This document shows, one piece after another, positions 39,547-48,149 of a stretch of 57,664 nt of DNA. The stretch lies in the IMG/VR virus record IMGVR_UViG_3300042876_000039, positions 1 through 57,664 of that record; one strand, 5' to 3'. Below the pieces are notes generated by a model. It saw only the letters and a list, made by a program, of their open reading frames with translations, was not told the origin of the DNA and made no database searches. The first letter of the stretch is position 1; each line of letters starts with the position of its first letter. The translations under genes and the position numbers were made by a program. Source of the DNA: a virus.

Positions 39547-41538
39547 TTATTTAAGACCTTTCAGAATGGCAGATTCTTTTACAGGCACACAGTTGTTAAC
39601 TCTAGTGTCACCCTTCATCTTAGTGCCTTGCTTTTTATAGCCTTTCCAGCATGATGGATCTAATCGTTGGTCTTCTGCCACACCTTGCTGTTTACCGCGC
39701 CCAACACTACCATCTGGTTTTAGGAACAAGTCAACCCCGTATTGCTTGTTGTCGTGATTGATTTTATTCATACGACCTTGTTTGAAACCTTTAGCAAAGT
39801 ATTGCTTATACATACCACTATGTTGACTATGCCAGTAGTTTATCTTCATGGCCATTTCTAATGTAGCACCATCAGCAAGACTTACACCTTTTATAAAACC
39901 ATCTTCTTGTGCCATCTTGGCAATGTCCGGACTGAATCCTTCATCGTCATCGCCACCATTGAATCCATCTGGAGCGAATTCGTTTAGTGAGCCTTCCGCC
40001 ACACCTTGCTCGCCACGCTCTGCTTGACGCTTTGCCCAACGTGCTTTATTCTTTTCCACTTGAGCAGGGCTTGCCTTCTTCTCTTTGCTTAGTGCGCGGT
40101 CCAATGCTTTGTGCAGTACACTCACACCATGCTTAACAACATCCTTAGGCTTAGCAATGCTATCTGCACCTAATGTTACTTCAGGCTGACCTAACTCGTA
40201 GTCATCGCGGCTACCATATTTGCTGTTACTCTTTTTATCACGGGTGCCATTATAACCCTGTGAGTCCATTTCACGCATCAAGTGAGGGTTCTTACGTTGC
40301 TCTAAGTCAACTAAGTCAGCATTCAATTGACCCATTGTCAATCCATACTTACCACGCTTTAAATCTTCAATGACTTCAGGGTGTGCGTTTAACCATTTAC
40401 GCATTTCAGGAGACATCTTGCCTGCACGAATAGCATCTGCATAGCTTGACAAGAACTTGATGTATTCTTGTTTGTCTGCATCGTTAGCAACAGATCCATC
40501 ACCACGAGGACTACCAGCTGTACCGTGAGGTACAAATGGTGTACCTGGTCTGAATGTAGCATGTGGTGCAGTAGATGCACGTGCGCCACCTGAACTTGCG
40601 TGACCACTGGATGCATGACCACCTGAACTAGCGTGACCACCACCTCCACCGTGGCCTCCGCCTCCGCCACCACCTTTAGCCATAGCGTTACCGGCCATAG
40701 CACCTAAGGCTGCTGCACCCGCGCCCTTTAAGAAGCCTCTGCGATTCAAGTCAGCTTCTGCTACACCTTGCTTTAGACGCTTGCCAGCAATAACTTCAAT
40801 GCCGTTGATTTCTAAAGGATACCAATCCTGAGCCGCTAAAGCATCAAATATATCTTCTAAAGAACTGGCTTTCCATTTTAGTTTTGTTGGCTTCTTTAGT
40901 GCGTTGCCTTTGTCAAGTGCTAATATGTTATAAATATGTTCAGAGCCTTCCGCCACACCTTGCTCTTTAGTTGGATTAACTGGCACTACTTTATATCTGC
41001 GAGTCTTTTCATCCCATACAGTTTTCATAGGACCTTGTTTAGCACGTTGTCCTACACGTTTAACCATCGCTTGATATTCTGGACCATAGTCTGCTTCACC
41101 TTCAGAAAGACCTTCACGCTTTTTCTGACTTACTACTTGATGAATAGCCTGAAATGCTTCATTATCTTTTTTGTGTTGTGCTAATAATTCTTGATTATTT
41201 GGTGGTAAATGTTTTTTAGCATCAAATGATAGTGATGATCCACGCAACTTATCATAGATTGCTTGTCTCTCTTGAATTCGTTGAAGAATTTCAGCTTGTA
41301 GTTGTTCTAACTCACTAACTGAAAGATTTTGGTAAGGTGCTAGACTAGCTCGATACTGAGCGATGCGTTCTTGTTTTTCAACATCACCCATCTTAACGCC
41401 AGCGTTATAACCACGTTGATATTCGTTTGATTCAGGACCATAGATAGAACTAGCACGAGGATTAGCTTGACCACGCTTACCATCACTCACACCATCTTGA
41501 TATGCACCTTCGGTTAAACCTCTTAAAATACTGCTCAT
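39547..41538 (-). CDS. Multi-module precursor protein with repeated QGVAE sites and Tat-like signal
   Basis: 663 residues. Six candidate sites split it: GLTE10|G, GLSE146|G, QGVAE197|G, QGVAE261|A, QGVAE515|G and QGVAE622|D. The fragment 262-515 begins A-D-L-N-R-R-G-F-L-K-G, a strong twin-arginine signal that runs to NAMA287, followed by Gly/His/Ser-rich low complexity and a helical domain. Other fragments are small charged domains; the last (623-663) is DPSCWKGYKKQGTKMKG plus CVPVKE, a module I recall from ends of other phage proteins. It lies in the late block below the gene at 41540-42295. A polyprotein of internal head peptides is the simplest reading. Confidence 0.75.
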   Translation of the reverse strand: MSSILRGLTEGAYQDGVSDGKRGQANPRASSIYGPESNEYQRGYNAGVKMGDVEKQERIAQYRASLAPYQNLSVSELEQLQAEILQRIQERQAIYDKLRGSSLSFDAKKHLPPNNQELLAQHKKDNEAFQAIHQVVSQKKREGLSEGEADYGPEYQAMVKRVGQRAKQGPMKTVWDEKTRRYKVVPVNPTKEQGVAEGSEHIYNILALDKGNALKKPTKLKWKASSLEDIFDALAAQDWYPLEINGIEVIAGKRLKQGVAEADLNRRGFLKGAGAAALGAMAGNAMAKGGGGGGGHGGGGGHASSGGHASSGHASSGGARASTAPHATFRPGTPFVPHGTAGSPRGDGSVANDADKQEYIKFLSSYADAIRAGKMSPEMRKWLNAHPEVIEDLKRGKYGLTMGQLNADLVDLEQRKNPHLMREMDSQGYNGTRDKKSNSKYGSRDDYELGQPEVTLGADSIAKPKDVVKHGVSVLHKALDRALSKEKKASPAQVEKNKARWAKRQAERGEQGVAEGSLNEFAPDGFNGGDDDEGFSPDIAKMAQEDGFIKGVSLADGATLEMAMKINYWHSQHSGMYKQYFAKGFKQGRMNKINHDNKQYGVDLFLKPDGSVGRGKQQGVAEDQRLDPSCWKGYKKQGTKMKGDTRVNNCVPVKESAILKGLK
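39989..40011. repeat. 23-bp direct repeat, copy 1 (codes for QGVAEG linker)
   Basis: Identical to 40943-40965. On the coding strand it reads E-Q-G-V-A-E-G-S. The codon choice is kept as well as the residues, which suggests recent duplication or recombination of modules. Confidence 0.85.
40677..40755 (-). other. Tat-like signal segment after a QGVAE site (precursor protein)
   Basis: Residues 262-287 of the precursor: A-D-L-N-R-R-G-F-L-K-G, an Ala/Gly/Leu hydrophobic core and A-M-A at the end. It is the best Tat consensus in the window and would be N-terminal only after cutting at E261. Confidence 0.65.
40943..40965. repeat. 23-bp direct repeat, copy 2 (codes for QGVAEG linker)
   Basis: Exact copy of 39989-40011, 954 bases away. 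Partial copies lie at the other QGVAE sites near 39680 and 40760, and in the GP88-like gene near 7695. Confidence 0.85.
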
Positions 41539-41539
41539 T

Positions 41540-42295
41540 TTATTTTGCTTTCTTGTTCTTATTATCTAACATGCCACGCTTGTTAGCAGTTGCCCATGCA
41601 ATGTTCTCTGCCTCTTTCTTAGTGTGACCTAATTTCTTTTCTGACTTAGCGATGTGCTTGACCATGCGATCTACTTTAGCACCCTCATATTGAGGGCCAC
41701 CAGCGATAACTCCAGCACCACTCATTTCGTCTACCATCTTTTCGTCATAGTATTCTTTGACAGCATTTAAATAATCGTTTGCTTTGATTAGTTTTTCTTG
41801 TACCCAACCTTCAAGTCCTTCTTCTTCACTACGATTTTTAAGTAGTGCATAAAGTGCTTTGGCATTTTTGATTGTCGCTAATACATCACTACGAGCCATT
41901 TCAACTTCATGATCTACCCGACTTTGGCCACGTGGCACGAAACCAGTCTTGCGTTTAGATCCTCGACCAGGAACTACGATAATATCATCTTCTTGTAAGT
42001 CAGCTTCATTGACTGGCTCTGGCTTAGCTTTTAAAGCAGTACGTGCTTCTTGTTTAGTCTTCTTGTATTTCTTTTTGAATTCTTCGTCTTTGAGGTCTTT
42101 AAGATCCATTGAAAGTTGTTTCATTGCACCTTCAGTTAAGCTGTTAGCATAGGGACCTTTTTTCTTACCACCCAATTGCTGGATGGGTTTTAGACCTGCA
42201 ACTTCAGGGCGTGATTGAACTTCCCCCAGTGCTTTTGAAACGGTAGCTACTGAGCCGGCAGTAGTAGTTTCATTAATGATTTGATTGATTTTCAT
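41540..42295 (-). CDS. Tagged late protein with GHTKKEAENIAWATANK motif
   Basis: 251 residues from ATG 42295 (an ATG at 42307 is in frame; 42295 puts the tag MKINQIINE|T first). More candidate sites: SLTE|G, PVNE|A, DLQE|D and MVDE|M, which separate short charged modules. The C-terminal KLGHTKKEAENIAWATANKRG is a motif I recognise from the ends of many phage head-associated proteins. A late-type box precedes it at 42318-42325. Probably a precursor of several internal peptides. Confidence 0.72.
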   Translation of the reverse strand: MKINQIINETTTAGSVATVSKALGEVQSRPEVAGLKPIQQLGGKKKGPYANSLTEGAMKQLSMDLKDLKDEEFKKKYKKTKQEARTALKAKPEPVNEADLQEDDIIVVPGRGSKRKTGFVPRGQSRVDHEVEMARSDVLATIKNAKALYALLKNRSEEEGLEGWVQEKLIKANDYLNAVKEYYDEKMVDEMSGAGVIAGGPQYEGAKVDRMVKHIAKSEKKLGHTKKEAENIAWATANKRGMLDNKNKKAK

Positions 42296-42317
42296 ACGGA
42301 ATTCCAAAGTAATATAG

Positions 42318-42325
42318 TATTTATC
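42318..42325 (-). promoter_or_regulatory. Late-promoter-like box GATAAATA
   Basis: GATAAATACTATAT on the minus strand, 22 bases before the ATG at 42295. This gives a normal short leader. Confidence 0.68.
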
Positions 42326-42339
42326 AAAATACTACGTAA

Positions 42340-43335
42340 TCAGAATTTGCCGTCGGGTCTCGCTGTTGGTGGAATGCCTGCCCTGTCAGTCAACCAAGCA
42401 AATGCCTTTGCATTCTTTTTGATACTGTCAGGCTTAACATCTACTGTTAATGCTGTCTTAAAACGAGGGTCGTTTTTCTCTTTTTCGCTTGGGATGTAGC
42501 CACTTGCTTCATAGATACCACCACGGAATTTATTGTCTTTTATGCCAGCATATGGACTAATGGCTGCTGTTTTTTCGGCAGCAAATTCTAGTGGGGCTTC
42601 CTGTATCTTAACTGGATCTTGATACATTGTTTCAATGGTCAGTACTTCACTGTGTAACTTGTCTCTCAAGTCATATAACTTAGTGATGTATCCTTGACTA
42701 CGCAATGCTTTATATGCTAAGTTTTCAGGACCAAACTCGCCCCCTTTGTCTAGTCCTGCTTGTCTATATTGTTTAATCTTGTTGGTAATCTTTTGAACTT
42801 TTTTCAAGTCTTTACTTTTTAGGGCGATTTCAATTAATTGTAATAGTGTTTCGTACTTCGACTTAGTACTTGATTGGTCAAAATTTGCTCTGCGCTTAGT
42901 GGGCAATCTAAGCCATTTATCCTGCATTACACTGTACTCTCCTAGACTTACGACTGGTTCTCTAGAATCTTGTACGTATACTTCTACTGGTACCCCGTGA
43001 ATTTTAATGTCGTGTGCTTCGTTGTATAATGATTTTTTAGCGTGAAAGAATTCTTTGTAAATGTCGTCATCGAAACGACTCAAATCAACTAATAAATGTA
43101 GGTCTAAATCAGAGTGAGGTGTATAGCTGTATGCAGCGTTAGAACCACTGACAGTGATATCTTTTACTTCAACATCACTAATACCTAACTCAGATAAAAA
43201 GTCTTCTGCGATGATTAACAATTGATCTTTCACTTCTGGACGAAGGTGATTGTTTCTCCACAACTCGGGATTAAGTTCATCGTGAAATGTAACTGCATCA
43301 GACAGTTTGAAGGAATCAAGCTCTTTTAAAATCAT
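42340..43335 (-). CDS. Nucleotidyltransferase-fold protein with conserved late C-terminal module
   Basis: 331 residues. ITVSGSNAAYSYTPHSDLDLHLLVD is the pol-beta-type G-S...D-x-D motif near residue 65-85, with VPVEVYVQD giving the third Asp-containing strand. The C-terminal YIPSEKEKNDPRFKTALTVD module is one I recall from other phage late proteins; KIQE|A before it is a candidate cut site. The N-terminus MILKELDSF is only loosely tag-like. A late-type box ends 7 bases upstream. Transfer of a nucleotide to RNA, protein or a small molecule is unresolved. Confidence 0.7.
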   Translation of the reverse strand: MILKELDSFKLSDAVTFHDELNPELWRNNHLRPEVKDQLLIIAEDFLSELGISDVEVKDITVSGSNAAYSYTPHSDLDLHLLVDLSRFDDDIYKEFFHAKKSLYNEAHDIKIHGVPVEVYVQDSREPVVSLGEYSVMQDKWLRLPTKRRANFDQSSTKSKYETLLQLIEIALKSKDLKKVQKITNKIKQYRQAGLDKGGEFGPENLAYKALRSQGYITKLYDLRDKLHSEVLTIETMYQDPVKIQEAPLEFAAEKTAAISPYAGIKDNKFRGGIYEASGYIPSEKEKNDPRFKTALTVDVKPDSIKKNAKAFAWLTDRAGIPPTARPDGKF

Positions 43336-43342
43336 AGTATAG

Positions 43343-43350
43343 TATTTATC
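43343..43350 (-). promoter_or_regulatory. Late-promoter-like box GATAAATA, 7 bases from the ATG
   Basis: GATAAATACTATACT then ATG on the minus strand, with the same CTATA extension as at 42318 and 32801. Confidence 0.65.
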
Positions 43351-43355
43351 AATAC

Positions 43356-43439
43356 TTACTGTGAAGGCTTATTGTTTTTAGTGTCTGGTACCGGCTCATG
43401 CGGTGGGTTTTTAGGTGGTTTATGTCTGTACCAACTCAT
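43356..43439 (-). CDS. 27-residue Pro/Lys-rich peptide
   Basis: Read directly: MSWYRHKPPKNPPHEP, ending in KPSQ and stop at 43356-43358. AGGAG lies six bases before the ATG. Short Trp/Tyr-His-Lys-Pro-Pro peptides of this type recur in phage genomes, in my recollection. It fills the gap between the glycosyltransferase terminator and the next late gene. Confidence 0.6.
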   Translation of the reverse strand: MSWYRHKPPKNPPHEPVPDTKNNKPSQ

Positions 43440-43478
43440 AGTTCTCTCCTATGTTTCTGTATTTAGCAGCCGTGAAAA

Positions 43479-43494
43479 AGCCCCTTTCGGGGCT
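43479..43494 (-). terminator. Rho-independent terminator after the GT-A-like gene
   Basis: Minus strand AGCCCC-GAAA-GGGGCT followed by TTTTT, directly after the stop at 43498. A classic terminator with a stable tetraloop. Confidence 0.9.
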
Positions 43495-43497
43495 ATT

Positions 43498-44382
43498 TTA
43501 GACTTCTTTGCCGTCTTGATCGATGATCTTGAAGCCTTGTTGCTTCTTACTATCGATGTACATTGGTCCGATTGTGTTCATCAAGTGTTCTTGGTTCTCC
43601 ATACAGAACACATATGATCCTGAGTGACGCAATAGAACACGTTTGTCCATCCAAATCTTACCACCCATATCACGCCAGTTTTCACAGAACGTCCAGTCTT
43701 CACTGTAGTAACGGTTCTGACGAACTGCGGTGTCAAAGTAAGTCTTCAAGTGTGCATCATACTTAGGATCTAAACCAATGTCGTTCTTGTACTGCTTGAC
43801 TGCAGGGTGAGTCTTCATCTTTTCAAATACGTGCTTCTTAATCAACAAGAAGCCAGTACCTGCTTTAGATACTTCTTGTAGACCATCGGGTCCTTCTTCT
43901 GCACCTTCAAAGCCGTTAACTACCCACTTGATTGGCATAGTCTTCATTGGGTACAATCCACCGATAACGTCAACGTCACGGTTCAACAATACCAACAAGT
44001 GCCATGGCTCCCAACCAATGTCAGCATCGACAAAGAACAAGTGAGTTGCGTCAGGCATGTCTAAGAACTTTGCAGTTAGTGTATTACGTGCGCGGGAGAT
44101 GAGTGATTCGTTGACCATTGTTTCCAATGTCCAATCGATACCCAATTGACGGGCTGTGTTAGCCCACTTGATAAATGACATGAATGTAGATTCAGTCAAC
44201 ATGCCACCATAGCATGGCATTGCAATGTGTACACGTGTTGTTTTTAGAAAATCTACGTTAACTTGCACTTGACCTTGTTGCGGTTGCTGTGCTTGCTCTT
44301 GAGCCGCTTGGTCAGCGATTTCTTGTACTTTTTCTACTGGAACAGTTTTTTCTTCTGTTGCTTTGGTTTTCTTTGTTGCCAT
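43498..44382 (-). CDS. Glycosyltransferase-like protein (GT-A)
   Basis: 294 residues. A Lys/Gln-rich N-terminal stretch to about 45 is followed by VHIAMPCYGGMLTESTFMSF, RARNTLTAKFL, THLFFVDADIGWEPW (the D-x-D metal motif) and DVIGGLYPMKT. I recognise this as a recurring phage glycosyltransferase. A palindrome (44398-44415) lies upstream and a terminator downstream, so it is a single-gene unit. Acceptor unknown. Confidence 0.78.
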   Translation of the reverse strand: MATKKTKATEEKTVPVEKVQEIADQAAQEQAQQPQQGQVQVNVDFLKTTRVHIAMPCYGGMLTESTFMSFIKWANTARQLGIDWTLETMVNESLISRARNTLTAKFLDMPDATHLFFVDADIGWEPWHLLVLLNRDVDVIGGLYPMKTMPIKWVVNGFEGAEEGPDGLQEVSKAGTGFLLIKKHVFEKMKTHPAVKQYKNDIGLDPKYDAHLKTYFDTAVRQNRYYSEDWTFCENWRDMGGKIWMDKRVLLRHSGSYVFCMENQEHLMNTIGPMYIDSKKQQGFKIIDQDGKEV

Positions 44383-44397
44383 AAGGTCCTCTTAAAT

Positions 44398-44415
44398 GAT
44401 GTAGATATTTACATC
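44398..44415. repeat. Inverted repeat upstream of the GT-A-like gene
   Basis: GATGTA (44398-44403), 6 bases, TACATC (44410-44415). No clear -35/-10 pair is attached; GTAAATAT in its centre is a weak late-box resemblance. Confidence 0.5.
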
Positions 44416-44432
44416 AGATAAGAGGGGTCGAA

Positions 44433-47045
44433 TTATTTTTCGTCTATATAATCAGACGATTCGGCTACCTTAGTTTGGGCTTGTAGTTGATCTACTTCTT
44501 GCTCCAAATCTTGGATCTCATGATCCTGACGAGAATCGTCTTGTTCAGAGTGCTTCAAGGCATGCATAACATACTTGACAAATGCAGCTTGTTTGTCTCT
44601 CATATTTGGATAGTGTTGTTGTGCAAAACGATAGACTTGGTCCATTTCTGTATCGGAGTCTTCGCTTATGCTTTGTTCTGATGGCTTAGCTGCCTTGATT
44701 TCAAAGTGATTTACAATTTTGCTACCATCAATTTCATAATGATCGCCAACCTTACTAACACGGGTAATTTTACCTACACCGTTTCCACCTTCTTGTGGAG
44801 GATCCATTTCATACTTTACAATCTGACCAACATGATACTTGTTAGTAGGGGCACGGCCCATTACTTTACCAACGACTGTATCCATATGTCGCTTGAAGTC
44901 AGTTACGTTGAACGGATTACCAGGAACGTATCCTTCGTTAATCTGTTGCTTCAATGTATTCAACGCTTCAATCGCAAGTTCCATTTCTGTCTTGTTTGGA
45001 TTGTTAGTGCATGTATCAATGATAGTATCCATGACATGTTCATCACCATAACGTGAGAAAATTTCTGGCTTCTTAGTGTGAATCAACATAGCAACCTTGT
45101 TTGCAAGATTGTTACTTGAAGGTTCACCTAATTCATTCAACTGACGTTTAGCTTCTAATAGTTGATTGTAGATTTTAACCTTCTGCTCTAGTGATGCGTG
45201 TTCTAGCAATGGCTTGATACGTTCAATAAACTCTTTTAGTTTACGACCTTTTGGCTTAGGCATGTTAAACTTAGCTAAGTTTTCTTTAGCTGTGTTCATC
45301 ATCTGTAGTACTTCTTGGTCACTTAATGCAGAACTCATTGCTTGACGCCATACTGCAAACTGTTCTTGTTCGCTCTTGTTGGGGTCTAGTAATACTTCAC
45401 GCATTGGTGTAGCACGTGGACCTTCGTGATAATCTTTTTGTGTTGGATCACTACCAGGAGCTTTTGTATCTTGTCTACTCATAATCTGTAGACTGTTCAA
45501 TCCAAACTTCTGATAGGGAGGAACACCGTCTTTAGCTGGGCGTGTTAGATAACCAAACGCTTCTTTCTGATCTGCTCCTACAACTAATGTTACATCACTG
45601 TAACCTTTAGTTGCTAACTTAGCAAGTACATCATTCAATGTTGGTGCATCCGGTGATGGCAAACTAAACATCTTACTGTACTTAGGAAATTTCTTCTGAT
45701 ACAATGCTAGTTTAGTTTCTGGTGGAATGGGGTCATCCTTGCCAAAACTACGAGATACAACAAAGAAGGGAGATGCACCTGTTTGCTCCGCTTGATGAAT
45801 GACTGATGTAACTAATGCATCGTGGCCAGTATGCCCCATTCCGCGACCCCAACCAATGACTGCCTTCTTGCCACCTTTAGCTTCACTCACTACTGATTCA
45901 CGTGGCTTCCAGTTAGTCTGGTCAATTGTCTTAACGAACTGTCCAGGGATATCATACTTGAACTTTGCACCAGGGTGTGCTTGTGCATACCCTTCTGGTT
46001 TAGTTTGCTTGATACCACCGTGTAAACCTTGACTTAGTTGACCGATCAATACATTCTTCTGCTTACTCAATCCTTCAACTGCACCTAATGTAGCTTGCAA
46101 TCCTTTAGGATCGCTTAACAGTGTCTGTGCTTTCTTTGCACTCATGTTAGCATTAGCCCATGCTGGGAAGTCTGCAAGTAATCCTTCTGTACGCAAATGC
46201 TTGTTCAAGTAGCTATACAACTCACCACCTGGATTACTTAGTCCTGGCTTAGGTGCTAGATAGTTGTCGATTAGTTTTGCATTCTTCTTAACAAATGCTT
46301 CTAGGTTAGAAAGACCTTGAAAGTCTAACTCAACTGGATCTTGTACGTATGTTGTACCTTGAACGATGATACCAGGAACACTTAATTTCGTTGCATCAGG
46401 AAAACGTTGTTCATCACTAGAACCCATTGAAGAAAAATATCCGGTAGCAGCTACCATCATCTTTGACTTTGGAATCTGCTTACCTAACTCACTGTCTACT
46501 GGGATGTGAAACGTTGTGATATTAGGAGTGAAGTCATATGTACCTGTCTCTTTATTAAGTACTGGCATTGCTGATTCACCGTCGGGTTTAGTACCCGGAT
46601 AGAACAACAAGCCACCTTCTAAATAGCCCTGCTTAGGACTGATCTTCTCAAAGTAAGGCCACAAACTAGCGAACTGTTTAGCAAAACCCTGTCTTGCTGA
46701 CGGATCACCTGAGCCTGTACCCAAGATGAATGCTTGTACGTCTTCGGGGCTTTTCATTACTGTGGATGCACCGCTGCTGGTTTGTGTTTGTCCACGTTTT
46801 AAGTACGCCCAAGCATTCTTAGGGATCATGCTGAAATTACCAGCTTCATCTCGGCCCCAGTATACTACTGGCATGCCATCCCATTTCAATTCAATTGAAC
46901 CACCTTCTTCACCCATGTGCTTTAAACGCTCAATGGCGTGCATAGCACCGTGACTACCATCGCTTAATACTAAGTCTTCGATGTGTTGATATTTGCGACC
47001 TACTTTTGGATTCGCTGCTTCATTTAGTAAGTGCGTAATTTTCAT
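44433..47045 (-). CDS. Tagged fusion: ligase-like KxDG domain and HxGH adenylyltransferase-like domain
   Basis: 870 residues. Tag MKITHLLNE|A. Residues about 30-385: IELKWDGMPVVYWGRD (K-x-D-G, residues 54-57, as in ATP-dependent ligases and capping enzymes) and YLEGGLLFYPG. Candidate site SVVSE388|A, then VIGWGRGMGHTGHDALVTSVI (H-x-G-H at 405-408) and VTLVVGADQKEAFGYL, as in nicotinamide-nucleotide adenylyltransferase-like proteins. Later sites INE704|G, ISE795|D and VAE862|S separate small C-terminal modules. I recall the N-terminal part as an uncharacterised domain (DUF6267-like) in aquatic T4-like phages. RNA repair or NAD-linked chemistry are possible. Confidence 0.7.
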   Translation of the reverse strand: MKITHLLNEAANPKVGRKYQHIEDLVLSDGSHGAMHAIERLKHMGEEGGSIELKWDGMPVVYWGRDEAGNFSMIPKNAWAYLKRGQTQTSSGASTVMKSPEDVQAFILGTGSGDPSARQGFAKQFASLWPYFEKISPKQGYLEGGLLFYPGTKPDGESAMPVLNKETGTYDFTPNITTFHIPVDSELGKQIPKSKMMVAATGYFSSMGSSDEQRFPDATKLSVPGIIVQGTTYVQDPVELDFQGLSNLEAFVKKNAKLIDNYLAPKPGLSNPGGELYSYLNKHLRTEGLLADFPAWANANMSAKKAQTLLSDPKGLQATLGAVEGLSKQKNVLIGQLSQGLHGGIKQTKPEGYAQAHPGAKFKYDIPGQFVKTIDQTNWKPRESVVSEAKGGKKAVIGWGRGMGHTGHDALVTSVIHQAEQTGASPFFVVSRSFGKDDPIPPETKLALYQKKFPKYSKMFSLPSPDAPTLNDVLAKLATKGYSDVTLVVGADQKEAFGYLTRPAKDGVPPYQKFGLNSLQIMSRQDTKAPGSDPTQKDYHEGPRATPMREVLLDPNKSEQEQFAVWRQAMSSALSDQEVLQMMNTAKENLAKFNMPKPKGRKLKEFIERIKPLLEHASLEQKVKIYNQLLEAKRQLNELGEPSSNNLANKVAMLIHTKKPEIFSRYGDEHVMDTIIDTCTNNPNKTEMELAIEALNTLKQQINEGYVPGNPFNVTDFKRHMDTVVGKVMGRAPTNKYHVGQIVKYEMDPPQEGGNGVGKITRVSKVGDHYEIDGSKIVNHFEIKAAKPSEQSISEDSDTEMDQVYRFAQQHYPNMRDKQAAFVKYVMHALKHSEQDDSRQDHEIQDLEQEVDQLQAQTKVAESSDYIDEK

Positions 47046-47761
47046 TTTAGAATATCCAATGTTCTACGGAACCACTCTTGTACAGTAGTAGCTCCGTAAT
47101 ATTTGTCATGAATAGCTTTATACTTCTCAGGATATTGCTTCAATGCTGCCATCATCTTAGTTGGATTACCCATGTCATCTGCACTTGCAGTAGGTCCAAT
47201 GATGATCTTGGCAATCTGATCTTTGTTGCTAGTTACCAATTCTTTAGTAGCTCTATCCATCAATCCTTTGTATGGACTCATCATCAAACTTTGATGACCA
47301 TTAATACTACTCATGTTAGCCAAGTCAGCCCACATTGCATGTAGAGTACCACCCTTCATAGATGAATCAGTGTAATCGTGTACGTGTAGTGGTTGTGCAT
47401 CTTTAGCATTTTCAACTGCCATCAAGTCAACTTGAACTACTTCATCATTGACTCCAGTTGGTACTCCAACGTGAACACTAACGCCAGTACGTGCAGCAAA
47501 CAAGCCTTTTTGTTTTAGATAATCTTCTAGTGCTTTGCGACTTAGCTTCAATTCCTTAGAAGGAAATGCTCTCATCAACTCACCTGCATCAATCAATGCA
47601 TCGATATCAGAACTGACTTCTTTGTGACCAGCACTGCCAATAGGATACAAATTGATACCCTGTGGTAGTATTTTCTGTAGATTTGCAACTGCTCTAGGAA
47701 AGTTTTCTTTCTTTAGAGGTACTGCGTTCGGGACAACGTTTCCACCTTCGAATAATTTCAT
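47042..47761 (-). CDS. Nucleotidyltransferase-fold late protein
   Basis: 239 residues. INLYPIGSAGHKEVSSDIDALID is the G-S...D-x-D motif of pol-beta-type nucleotidyltransferases; VVQVDLMAVE gives the third Asp. The start MKLFE|GGN resembles a short tag (L-F-E). Coupled by ATGA to the ligase-like fusion gene, so the two probably work on one substrate. Confidence 0.7.
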   Translation of the reverse strand: MKLFEGGNVVPNAVPLKKENFPRAVANLQKILPQGINLYPIGSAGHKEVSSDIDALIDAGELMRAFPSKELKLSRKALEDYLKQKGLFAARTGVSVHVGVPTGVNDEVVQVDLMAVENAKDAQPLHVHDYTDSSMKGGTLHAMWADLANMSSINGHQSLMMSPYKGLMDRATKELVTSNKDQIAKIIIGPTASADDMGNPTKMMAALKQYPEKYKAIHDKYYGATTVQEWFRRTLDILK

Positions 47762-47762
47762 G

Positions 47763-48149
47763 TTAGTAACTCAACTTAACGTAACTGACTCCGCCACCTG
47801 CGAAGTCTTTGATCTTTGCTCTCATGAATACAAAGTTACCGGTAACGTTTGTATACATACTTGCGTTGCTTGCTAATTGTGGTGCTGAGTTAGAAGCTGC
47901 GTTAGCGTTCGCTTCCAGTTCATAGACCTTGAACCAATCGTTATCTGTTGGTGTGCTAGCTAAACTTGCTTCAATGACGATGTTACCAGTTAGGTTAGTT
48001 GCACTCAAGCTGACAGTTTGTAAGTCTCTGTTACCAAGAATGTACGCTGCTGCCGGTTGGCTACTACCAGTCACTGTATAAGATGCACCGTTGCCTGGAT
48101 TAAGATAGCTTGTCTGTGGCAACAGTATAAGAGTGGTATTCTGGCTCAT
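47763..48149 (-). CDS. Probable virion surface protein, beta-rich
   Basis: 128 residues rich in Ser, Thr, Asn and Ala with alternating strands (NLTGNIVIEASLASTPTDND, GNFVFMRAKIKDFAGG). The pattern suits a small beta-sandwich decoration or tail-associated protein. No signal peptide or membrane span. Its start overlaps the stop of the 55-residue gene as TAATG. Confidence 0.55.
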   Translation of the reverse strand: MSQNTTLILLPQTSYLNPGNGASYTVTGSSQPAAAYILGNRDLQTVSLSATNLTGNIVIEASLASTPTDNDWFKVYELEANANAASNSAPQLASNASMYTNVTGNFVFMRAKIKDFAGGGVSYVKLSY

